DNA from: Galerina marginata
Taxonomy: Eukaryota > Basidiomycota > Agaricomycetes > Agaricales > Galerinaceae
Length of the DNA: 64,000 bases
Direction of reading: 5' to 3'
Assembly (NCBI GenBank): GCA_023014335.1
Contig: JAECYW010000031.1
Span: 372,001 to 436,000 of the forward strand
A program made the translations under genes and the position numbers. This document shows, in pieces, positions 47,432 through 58,700 of this stretch. The notes below the pieces were generated by a model. It worked only from the letters and a program-made list of their open reading frames with translations, did no database searches and had not been told where the DNA came from. Within the stretch, counting starts at the first letter, position 1. Each line of letters starts with the position of its first letter.

Positions 47432-49451
47432 CTAAACCTTCTGAGAGGTCAGAAACCGGCGACGTGTAACCATGTCGAGTTCCAGACGTAATAATCCTAC
47501 TTGAGCTATATCTTCCGGGGTCAAAATGGAAAGGTCGTAGAGTTGCCGTTTGTCGTAGTTGTGAATCTTCGGGGCGTCTAGAAGTAGCATGGCGACTTCG
47601 GAGTCGACGACAAATGGCTTGTTGCATGATTTTTGGACCAACCAGGACATAATTCCCGATATGCCTAACAAGAGGTTGAGAAGGAGCCAAAGATACACTC
47701 GCCACTGTGAAACAGAGGCTTGAAGAGTGCTCGTAAGTGCGATGTCGACGTCCGTGGATAATGATCCGACGCTCGGTTGGAAATGATTGGTGAGGGCGAC
47801 CCAGGACGCTTGATAGGACCGCGAGAGCACGGCACGCACAAAGTTATCGATATCATTGATTGATGACGGAACTGAGACGTTTCCTGCAGTAGTATATGTG
47901 GTTAATTTTGGTGCCAATCCCAGTGCATGAAGAACCATCTCATCGTCTTGAAGTTGATCGGTGGTGACAGTCCGGTTTTCACTGTCTGCTACGAGGAAGG
48001 AAGAAATCCGGCATCGATCGCAAGTTACGACGCCAGCACTGTAATTCACATTCGCAAAGGCGAAGCAGTTTGTGACATTGGTTCCGTTAAGAGCGCCGGG
48101 CGAGAAACCCTGATAAAGGCCAATGTCTGGCGGTATTTCCCCGTAATACTTCGTGTTGGAACGAGTCGGGCAACCACTGGCTTCAGGAATTCCCAATATT
48201 CGATCAACCAAAGTCACCAATAACCGCGTCTCGGACACTTGAGATGGTTTTGGAAATGCAGGATTTGATACATCTGGTCCCCAGGTTTCGTCTGGACGAG
48301 GGACAATTGCGACAAAGGGATGTTCTGCATCGCGGAAAGGAGAAAAATTCCCGCTATAAAACGCAGCATTGCGTTGTTCGTCGGGAATAGAAGTGGGGTC
48401 TTCGATCCAGCGGAGGGAGTGAATAATGAAAGCCGGTAAGGTGATATTTTGTAGGGTAGAGCTAATAGGAAGGTTCTGGGCGCTAGGAAGAGCTCGCTTC
48501 ATTGAATTTGGTGTGTTATCGCTTCCTAAAGCTAGGCCCCATTGAAGATCAGAGATTCCTCCAGCTTCGCGAATGATCACGTCGCCGATCTGATCAGGAT
48601 ACTGCGCGTAGTTTGCCCAGCTTTCCCCAGCGGCGCTAATAGAAATTCCACCAAGTTGCTTCTCTCCTGGAAACAACGAATGGGACGGCGTCCAGGAAAT
48701 GGAACCTGTCAACAGCGGAGAAGAAAATTGGGAAGGAAAAGAGAACAGGACGATGAGACTGATGAGGAGAGTTATGTTGGTATTCTTGCCTTTGAACCGA
48801 GCGGGGAGACTCCAAGTCAACATCCATTGGATATCACCCAAAGTTAAGCCATCCTTCTCAAGAAGGATGAAGACGCACCGTCGAACCGTTCCGGCTGTCC
48901 ATAACCCACCGAGGAATCGGATAGTTGTCAGACCAGCAGATATAGCGGTCGTTACATCCGTTTGCAACCAGGCGTAACCCAGGTGGCTAATGGAACCATC
49001 TGGCTGCGTGATCTCCAGCATGCGCGAGGTAGAATCGAAGATACCGCCGTCAACCAACTTCAACACCACGACGACCAGGAGAATAGAAAGGATGGTTTGT
49101 AATGCCAAGGGCCAAAAGGTAAGAAGAATTCGCTTCCTACGGTTTTCGATTTCATCCCGACATTTGGTATTATTGTCGTCCCAGGGCACCGCTGTCGACG
49201 AAATGAGTCCTATGCGGCGTACAGCTAGCGTTGTGAAATTGCGACCCACTTTGGTTCCATGAGTTTCCCAACAACTTCATTTCGTCGTCTGCCGTGGGGA
49301 GGAGGGACTTGGCTGACTCGGGATGAGCTAAGTATTCTTCTGCATTAAGGGAATGCAACGGCACCATAGGCAATAACTTACTGCTAGGAATCATAAAAGG
49401 GTGAAGCTCGCAAGAGGGATAATGTCGATCAAAGACTCTGAAAGAGGACAT
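47432..49451 (-). CDS. Large fungal membrane protein of unknown function
   Basis: Predicted join on the minus strand 49451-49382, 49339-49250, 49191-47432; 639 residues. The long frame alone starts at a GTG (49249). Adding two small exons with proper GT-AG introns gives a real ATG and a natural start MSSFRVFDRHYPSC ... SAKSLLPTADDEMKLLGNSW. Hydrophobic segments: TFWPLALQTILSILLVVVVL, TAISAGLTTIRFLGGLW, ITLLISLIVLFSF, and near the C-terminus VYLWLLLNLLLGISGIMSWL. Between the third and fourth lies a ~330-residue loop with many N-glycosylation sequons (NIT, NGT, NVT, NYS, NRT, NVS) and several Cys, so it is probably extracellular. I do not recognise a named family. It sits between the two inverted Mis12-like fossils. 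Confidence 0.75.
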
Positions 49452-50189
49452 TTATAGCTGAACGTGTTTTTGCGCCGTTTCCGGGAGAGAGCACGTGGGG
49501 GTCATGGCATCAGTTTGATGGCGTTCATTGTTCAAACTTGAGATGAGTACAATGCTTCGCCGCTTAGCACTGAATCGAGATTTAAGGCGACCTCACCTTC
49601 GACTTCGCCTCCGTGGATTCAAGTTTGTTCCATGATCTCCTCCGGTGTTTAACAAGTTCCATGCCCCCCACGGCCGTAAAAAAAGCATAGGCTGAGGACC
49701 CGCTCAAGCCTAATTGGCCGCAGGTGCAGTTGGGCGGTCATATATCTGACCATCCACTTGTTGACCTAACGCCTACCTAACACCGTGCACGCAGAACTGC
49801 TCAGCTCGTTTCTACCCTGTACGTTTAATTGCCGGTTGCTGCATTATCGAGGCTGTGAATTTTGTCGCGGGTCCGATTAGAGCGACGGAACAAGTACAAT
49901 CAGCCCCAGTGGACAAGGCTTAGTACGATAGTGATATCGATTTGTGTCTGTTCGCCCAAGCGGCAAGCACAGTTGAACGATAGTACAAGATTTGGTTGAT
50001 GAACAAAATCAATGATCCGGGCATGATTGCGTATGATTTGTCTCTGTTATTTTCGGACCTCATCGCCCCCCCCCCCCCCATTTCCGTTGATATTATATCT
50101 TATCCGAGTCACACCACCACGTCTTCTGGATTCCCCTGCGCGTCCATCACCGCCATCGGGCTCTAGATCCAATCCAATGCCTAATCTCC
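49452..50189. other. Intergenic stretch with poly-C run
   Basis: No gene. A run of about 13 C lies near 50068-50080, in front of Mis12 copy 2. Confidence 0.5.
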
Positions 50190-51323
50190 TGCTATGCGGG
50201 GCCCTGGGCTTTTCGCCTCCTAGACGACATCATCAACATCGGGAACAACGCCGTGCAGGATGGGGTGAACGGCATGGAGGAGTTCCTACAAAAATAGGCT
50301 GACGAGCGCGTGGCTATCCCTGGTAGTTCCAAGCACAGAGACACAAACCAAGACCAAACCCTAGACAAAACCCAAGACCTCGACGCGACCACGCACGAAG
50401 TTGAGTAAGGCCTCGTCGCGTTCCAGACGCCGCTCGAGTACCATACCGACATTGCATTTGACTTCTTCGAGCCGTGGTGTCTCCGGAACATATTCATGAT
50501 CCCATCGGAGCTCAGCAAGTCTATTGTGCTCCCGCTCCAGGAGAGACTGGACCTCAGCCTGACGCCGGAGCAAGAGCAAGCGGCGGTCGAGGAGGTCGAG
50601 AAGCTGAGACAGAGGTTGGACGGGGTTGGTTCTTTTCGATTTGTTACCTACCCCCTGGTGTTTTCTGACGCGTTGCCCCAGTAGCACCGCAAACTCAACC
50701 GCCTCCTCACCCGTGCTATCCGCACCTCAACGCGCCAACTAACGCACGCCGAATCCCGGCTTTCCTCTCTCTCCCATCTCGCCTCCCTGGCTTCTCCCAG
50801 TTCATCCCCTCCTTCCCCCACCCACCCCTCCTCATCCCGTCAAAACCCACCCCAAACACCCCTCGCCACGATCCCACCCCGCTTCCTCCAGATGTCCTCC
50901 ATCCTCCCTCCCGCATCCGACTCGGCGGCGTCGGGGAAGAGGGAGTGGGAGACGGGCAAGACAGTGTATGTTAATTGAGCGCTGGGGCGTCTGCTCGTTA
51001 AAGGCCAGGAGCAGGAGCAAAGCCCGAGCCCGTGTTCGACCCAAGGCGATGCTGTTGCTGGCACTGGTGCTTGTGCAGGGGAAGGGGAAGGGCATACACC
51101 GGTGGGTAAGCTGGACAGAGCAGCTGCGAGCGTGGGCTCGGGCGAGGAGATCCGCGCTGTGCTTGAGGTGGTAGGCAGGCTGAAGCGGGAGCTCGACAAG
51201 GAGCTCGTGCGTGCTGGGCAGCGGGACAGGGACAGGGTTCGGGGGCTGGCGCTGGAGTTTGACGAGGGTGAGGACGAGTCGAGGATGCAGGAGGAGGATG
51301 AGGAGAGTCTGGACATCGAGTGA
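50190..51323 (+). pseudogene. Mis12-like kinetochore protein gene, broken copy 2
   Basis: Inverted relative to copy 1 but covering more of the gene. It shows a GFSP start, LLDDIINIGNNAVQDGVNGM, GLVAFQTPLEYHTDIAFDFF, LPLQERLDLSLTPEQEQA, HRKLNRLLTRAIRTSTRQ, and KLDRAAASVGSGEEIRAVLE. It is broken by a frameshift before LLDD and by in-frame stops at 50295 (TAG), 50406 (TAA), 50682 (TAG, just after a plausible GT-AG intron 50624-50681) and 50976 (TGA). At 50295 and 50976 copy 1 has TGG, so these are single G-to-A changes. The frame stays open from the TGA to the natural end at 51323, so decay looks recent. Confidence 0.7.
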
Positions 51324-52750
51324 TCGTCGATGTATGCGTGTATTTTAGGTGCTAGCGTGTTTTGCGTTTCTCTCTCTCTTGTTCTTGTATCGTCACTGAC
51401 GTGGAATTTACTTTAGATGTCGTATAACTTGTATTCTAGGTCATACTTCAAACGTGTATACGCTATGTATACGTATATACCCAATCGTCATGATCGTGTT
51501 TTTCCCTTCCTGGCCTCATCGTCCCCGTCCCAGTCGCAGACATATACGCGAGTCGCTCCAAACACGAATCAGGATTGTAATCTACGACGGTTCGACGTAA
51601 TTCAATATCTCAGGCGTCGTGTCAGTGGACGATTCAAATTCTCTGCTTCCTCGTGATGGCATCGGGCGCGAGGGCGCGTCGTTCGGGAAAATTTACGGTT
51701 AGGGCTTCTCCTCTTCCACTCACATCTTCGAGGATGGCCCGCAGCTGTGAGACATTCAGTCCTTAACAAACTGCGTACACGATATCTCTGAATTGCAGGT
51801 ATGAATATCCTCATGAATCCGGATCTCACAAGTATCTTCATTGGCACTTTCACGGAAAGGAGGAGAAGGAGACTGGGGTGTAAGTTCGTTCCCTGGCTCT
51901 CCCGCTCGCTTATATCGAACAGAACTAATTAGAACTTGAAAGGTTTCTACTTCTACCCGAGCAGACGGCGGCGTAGTCTCTCCGATCGGAACTACCTAGC
52001 GAGGTCCCCCACTAACACAGAGGATCCTATTGAGCTGGCTATCACAGGTCGTTCGGAATCGCCGATTTTCCTGCGGGGCTCGCGCGTCTTGTATAGTGTG
52101 TCGAACTGTTATCGGAAAATCCTCACGTCGTTAACCTTCGAGTTGGGAATGCGAAAGCGTGACGGGCGTTGATTCAGGCGGTTGGAATATTAGTCCACAA
52201 GCGTTGACGAATCTGAAGCGATCCGAATATTGACTGGATGGTCAGTGGCTGCTTGACTTCCACGTCGCTGGAGTCGTCGCGTGCCACTGGCTTCGTGGTT
52301 ATTTTGGCGGCGTCCATCGTTTGAGTCTTTGTCCCTCTGTACTTACATCCCGGCGCTTTTTGTAGTCTCCTTTGCCTTGGTCCATTCCCGACTCTATGCC
52401 TCGAACCACTCCTGGATCTTCCAGTGCCGTTAACTGCTGGGATCGGAACGTTGAACGTTGATACTTTTGGTGGTTGTATCCTCCGGCTTCTAAATTTTGT
52501 TCTTTGCGCCAAATTTTAACGTGAGCAAAGTAGAGGTTGTGGGAGCTGCGGGTGGACCATAGCCTCCGGCTTCCGAATTTTGTTCTTCAAGTCAAATTTG
52601 AACGATACCAGATGTTGGTAACAGCCAAGGAAACTAAATGCCAAGATTTAAATATAGGGAAATAAACAAGTATCACCCTATTGTAAGGCAAGGTGCAGGA
52701 GTGGCAACATCTGCCCCGAATGATTCCACGTATGATTGAAAAGACAAAAC
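51324..52750. other. Intergenic stretch with short direct repeat
   Basis: No gene recognised. Two diverged ~44-base units (CCTCCGGCTTC ... AATTTTGTTCTT) lie at about 52480-52523 and 52560-52605. Confidence 0.5.
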
Positions 52751-55700
52751 TCATACATCATCTGTGATATAATAATACAAGGTGTACCCGCTGCTGTATT
52801 TTTTCTCAATCCCAACTCGGAAACCTGGTGGTACTGAACCAGAAGATTTCTCCAAGTACTTTGCCAATATCTGGACTAATGCCTGAAAATCTTGGGGTTC
52901 AGCCTCGGATGAATCGGATCTCACAAGGCATTCCTGTCGAAAGGAGAGATCTCCAGTATTGAGCAGTTCAATGAGCGGCCGGTGATACCCAGCCAAAGGA
53001 ATAAGGCCCTGAACATAATTCAAAACTTTACAATGAAGATTAACCCTAGATGGTCATTAAGCTTGTAAGGGAATCATGGTTGCTTTCGACGTCAAGGTTG
53101 TTGAGCGCATAAATGGCGTTCACCCCTAAGGGGAACAGCCTGCGTAGTGGTATACTAACTCGATCACCGAGTACGTACCTGGGTTGTTGTGAGTGTGTAG
53201 AGGCAAGCTAGTGCAACGTAGTAGCTAGAAGTAAGAACTTGTATTTCAAGTACGAAATACATCGGGTTTATATACCTACAATATGCGCACAGACCATTTG
53301 TACCTATTTGTACATAACCCGGGTCTGACACGTGATTTCCATGTCAACACTCCCCCTCAAGTAGTGCCGCGGCTAGCGCACATACTTGTAACCTGACAAA
53401 AATCTATCTACTGTACCGTGCGTAAGCCCGAATCTGGAATTTAGAAAGGAACTAGGCGATGAACGCGTTCTCAATCGCGTCAGTTCGGCTAATCGGCGTG
53501 CTCTTTGAAGTGTACTTCCCATGAGAAGGTCGATCTTCTTGATTCGCGCTCGAAGAAGTATCGATGAACGCGAAACTGTAGCGGTGAACCCGGAATTGTA
53601 TATGTTCCACCAACAGGCATCGATGTAATAGTCGGAGTGCCTGTTCAACAGCGAGATACTGTCATCATGGGAATACAATGTGAGAGATCGAAGAACAGAA
53701 AAAGGTATTTGATCAATGTTCTAAAGATAGAACTCTAGGCCAAGAGCTTGTCGATGTTTGGTAAAAAGCATCGGGCCAAGGTTCTTTGTGAACATGTCTG
53801 CCGTGTTCTCCGCAGTGGGAACAACGAAGATCTTGATCGTTCCTAATTCGATCTGTTCTCGAATGTAATGATAGCGGATCTCTATATGCTTTATCCCCTT
53901 TTGAGTAATGGGGTTCTGAGCATTGAAGACCGCACCATGACTATCTCCGTAGAGCGGTACGTAAGGAATAGGTTGACCTAATTCCTCGAATAGAATTTTG
54001 TACCATGCACAATCACGTGCACAGTCAGAGAGTGCCATGTATTCGGCCATCGTGGATGATGTCGATACTAGGGTCTGAGTTTTGGAATGCCACTTGATGC
54101 TAGCACCAGCTAGGGAAAAATAGTATCCCTGCGTAGAGCGGCGTTTCCTGTCTAGATCCGATCGATCATCTCCGTACGAGGCATCACAGTAGGCATATAG
54201 GCCTTGATCACGTTGACCATCGAACACAAGCGCATATTTGCGAGTACCGACTAGGTAGCGCATAATGTAAAGGGCTTTGTTCAAATGATCTGGTGATGGG
54301 TTTGCTGCAAACTTAGCCATCTGAGTTACGGCAAAAGCCAGATTGGGACGTGTTCCGAGCATCAAATAGAGCAAGGATCCGATCACTGATTGGTATTGCG
54401 AACGGAGTTGGGGCGTAGTAGTCCCATCAAATGGTTTGGTTTTGTAACCCGTGGGAAGCGGAGTTGTGGCAATCTTGGCATCGGCCATACCAAAACGGTT
54501 GAGAATTTTTTCAAGGTAGGGAACTTGGTCAATGTAAGTTTTCCCATCCTTGTACTCTATTCTCATGCGCAAGAACTCCTTGCATACTCCCAAGTCGCGA
54601 CATTCCCATTTCTCCATGAAGAGTTTCTTCTTGGATGCGACAAGGGAGGCACTTGGACCAGTGACAATAATGTCGTCGACGTAAGCCAACATGATCACTA
54701 ATGTGCCATCGCTATGCTTAGCGACGAATATGCCAGCATCGGCATATAGACGTGTGAACCCGAGTTCTTTGAGAGAACGATCAAGTTCTGTCCACCATGC
54801 ACGAGCGGCTTGTTTCAGGCCATAGATGGCTCTGAGAAGTCGAAGGACTTTGCGTGGCTGACCGGGGACGGTAAAACCTTCCGGTTGCTCCATATAGAGC
54901 TCTTCATCAAGCTTTCCGTAAAGGAATGCTGTGACCACGTCAAGTGATTCAACTTTCCAATTCTCAAGCGCTGCTAACGCGAGAATGGTTCGGACCGACT
55001 CAAACCGGACAACCGGTGAGAAGATCTCATCAAAGTCTAGGCCTTCTATCTGAGAGAAGCCTTTAGCGACTAAGCGGGCCTTTTTACGTCCATCGGACTT
55101 AATATCGAATACCCAGCGATTTTTGATGGCCTTGCGGCCTGGAGGTAGGTCAGCTAGCTCGTAGACTTTTCGTCTCTTCAGGGCCTCTAGTTCCTGTTGT
55201 TGAGCTTCACGCCATGCCTTTTGATCCTCGGCAGGTAATTTGCCGATGTCCCTTGAAGTCCAGTCTCGGACATTCATAGGATCCGGGAAATCGTTATGTG
55301 GTATTGCCTTTGAAAGCAAATAATTGTACCACGATACTCCCCCTTCCGCTGCTAATTTAGCAAGATCCAGGTCACAATCAGAATGAGTATCAAGCTCGTT
55401 CGTAGTCCGTCCTGAATTAGGAGCGGAAATAGTTGTGCCCGTTGCTGGCAATCTACGACGGCGATCTGTATCTGTTCTCGTGCCGGGTGGGTATACGTTC
55501 CCATCCCTTTTGGTATCAGTCCTCGGTCTACCGGACCGTCTAGGTCCTCCCCCTGGTGGGCTACCAGGTGGACTCTGAGGAGGGCTTTGAGGGCCTTCAC
55601 CGTCGTGTGGCTCCTCATTGCCTCTTGGCGGAATGAATGGTATCTGAGGGGGATTGTAAGGATCATCCTCTTCGGGATCACTTCCAATCTCGATTTTGAT

Positions 55701-58700
55701 CTCAGGTTCCTCCGGTATAGGCTTCTGTATTTTAGTGACAGGTGGCACTTTATCTTTCGCACACTTGGGAAAGAGTTTTTCGTCAAACAGGGCAGTTGCC
55801 GATGTAAATATGACGTTTCTGGGAGAGCGCATGAATATCATATTTGAATGATGTCCGCGATATCCGAGGAAAATCATCATCTCGGATTTCGGTGCGAGTT
55901 TATTCGCTCGGACGTCTTTGTGAATGAAGACATATGCGGCGCTTCCCAACACCCTTAGGTGTGAGATATCAGGCTTTTCCTTAGTAAGGAATTCCTTCGG
56001 AGATTTCCATTCAAGCCGACGCATGGGAGTGCGGTTGTAAACGTAATTGGCGTGTAACACGCAAAACTCCCACCAACTGTCAGGAAGACAGGCTTGGAAG
56101 CGCATCGACTCAGCTTTTCCATCAATCGTTCGATTGAAGCGTTCAACCCTGCCATTCATTTGTGGCTGGCTGGGAACGCTACGTTGGATCGCAATCCCAT
56201 TGTCCTTCAGGAGTTTCTCATATTCCTTATCGACATATTCTCCGCCATTGTCGGTCATCCATTCTTCAACTGTTTGGTGATATTGAGTTTTCACCATTGA
56301 CAGGAATTGGGACGTTGCGACTTTGGCATCAGACTTCTTCTTGAGAAGCGTGATCCAGCTTTGGGAAGAATTATCATCAAGAAATGATATGAAATATTTG
56401 AAGCGGTGATAGGAGATCACCGCATACTCCTTTAGGTCAGAGTGAATCCGTTGGAATGGTCTGGAGGCGCGTTTGACATTATGTGGGAAGGGTCGAGATG
56501 ACATCTTTCCTCTAGCACAGCCATCACAGATTGACGGTTCTCTGGGAATTTTGATCGGTGGAAAATTCTCGGTATTAGCCTTGAATTTCTCAAGCACCTG
56601 ATCAGAAGGGTGCCCAAGTCGTCAGTGCCAGAGATCATAATCGTCTGTATGCATCGATTTGTGCGAGATCAAGTCACTACCAGTGACGATCTTGGAATCG
56701 ACCCAATAGATGGTCTCATTCCGGAACAACTTCGGTTTCGCGACTAGCGCTACTTCGTTCGTTGTGTTGTTTATGATTCGAAGGGACTTGGTGTCACCTT
56801 CTATGCGCATATTCTGCTGCAAGAATTGTCCCATAGAGAGCAATCGTGAATTCATGGCAGGCATGAGAAAAACTGGATGAAGTCGTGTGACTTCCATCAC
56901 TTGTTTTCCGTTCCGAGGTACAAATGTCTCAATGAAGACAGTACCGTGACCAGTGATTTTAGCCATACCGTTTGCGGTGGAGGCGTTAGGTTGGTCTTTC
57001 TCGGTAAACATGGTTAAGTCCGAGAAATCGGATGGATTGCCTGTGAAGTGAATCGATGCTCCTGAGTCCAATATCCATTCTTCGAAATCTAAGATTTTGA
57101 CGTCTTTACCCTTTCCCTTACAGTTCGAACAATAGGCGAAATGATCAACGTAAATTTGGTAGATACTGTACAAATGTGTATGTGTATCTACCGATCTACT
57201 ACTACTGATGGGCGAGCAAAGCTCAGAAGCCCGATCTGTAGAGTGATCAGTTTGTGATCGATCGCTATGTGAACATGAAGGTACTTGCCAGAACCATTGC
57301 GTATTCCACGCAACTTCGTCCTCGTAATCATGGTACTGTCTAAAGACAGGGTCCATGGCGTCTTCGTCGAGGTAATCTAACCTCCTCTCCCTTGAAGGTC
57401 CTGCGGTCGCATTAGAGGTTCGGGGGAATTTCGCTGGTCTTGGACCGCGATGATCCCCATACTTCAACTTCCGTTCCGACGGAAGCATGCAATTAATTAC
57501 TTGGTCCGGCGTGTTCGGACGACCGTAGAAAGCATGTGAGAGCTCTACGAGCTCGAGAGGGGCAGGCTGGAAGCCCGTTCCGGCAGGGAACAAGTCCGGT
57601 GAGGGACTGCGCCCCATGGTGGGAGTGATAGATTGCCCTTCGACGGTGGGCGGCGGAGTTGAGAGACGATGTGTCCCTAAAATATCCGATTCGCTCACAC
57701 CGAGCGACACTGTGTCATCCTCGTCTGGTACTCGTTCAGGGGTGTTAGCCCTGGAGGCGGGAGGTCGGATCGAAGATCCTTCTGCTATGCGAGCAGAGAA
57801 GGTTCCGCCTGGAACCATGGTGGAACGATTTTCAATTGGACCGAATAGGTCCGAATTGTCATCGTCCTCGTTCTCCGGATCGCTAACCGGTTCGGGTTCG
57901 TACAAGGAGAAGGTGGGTGCGTGGGTCGCATAATCATCACCTGTATCCATGTTGAAGTCCTCTCTACCGGTTTCCCGGTATTCCCTACTCTGTGTCTGTC
58001 CGGCAATGTCCTCAAAGTGTTTCGAGGTTTCGATAGTGGGAGTAAGCCCGAGACGTGCCATGAGATCGCGTGAGCGATGGACGTGAGGGTAGGGATGAGT
58101 TCCTGGCGCTTGCCACGCCTGTCCACTTGATTGACGACGGGAAGTGGAGCCCGTGCGTCCAATGTGGGCAATGGTGTGCGCGGTAGGAGCTGGGAGCGAT
58201 GGTTCATCTGCGTACTTGACGGACGAATTGGCGAGGATGAAGTCGGAGGTGGCAACAGCCTCGTGGCTGTGCGCCTTCGACTTCTTGGCACCTCGACGAT
58301 GCGGCTTCTTGGAGGAGCCCGAACTACCGGGCTTGCCGGTGTTCTGTTGCTCCTTGTGAGAAGGGTCGGGACCTTTCCCCTTGATAGCGGTATTCCGCTG
58401 CGTCTCCACTTTGGGTTTGGCGTCAGCCCTGCCCTTGCCTTTGTCCTGTCGTTTGAATGACTGACCAGGCTTGGGCTGCTGCCCAGCCTGTAAAGCTCCG
58501 TATTGTGAAGCCCATACGTCACGAATTGACTCATAGAGTTGGTCGAGATCTAGGCCGCCAAGGGAATTATCCTTGTATGCGGACGCAATGACGGGCTGAT
58601 AGACGGAGTGTTGACTGGAGTCAACAGGAAGTGGGAGTGCGGCAAGTAGAAGGAGACAAATCATTGTTTCAGAGATGATTTTGACGGCGGGGGTTGCTGG

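Noticed and set aside
49170..49451. Separate 93-residue gene
   Set aside because: Two short introns join it in phase to the large membrane protein, whose own long frame lacks an ATG.
50068..50080. Poly-C run as a functional element
   Set aside because: A simple homopolymer with no supporting context; also a likely site of sequencing length error.
53373..53678. 101-codon minus-strand open frame between pol and the 3' LTR
   Set aside because: It starts at TTG, has no family resemblance and lies in the usual non-coding spacer of copia elements.
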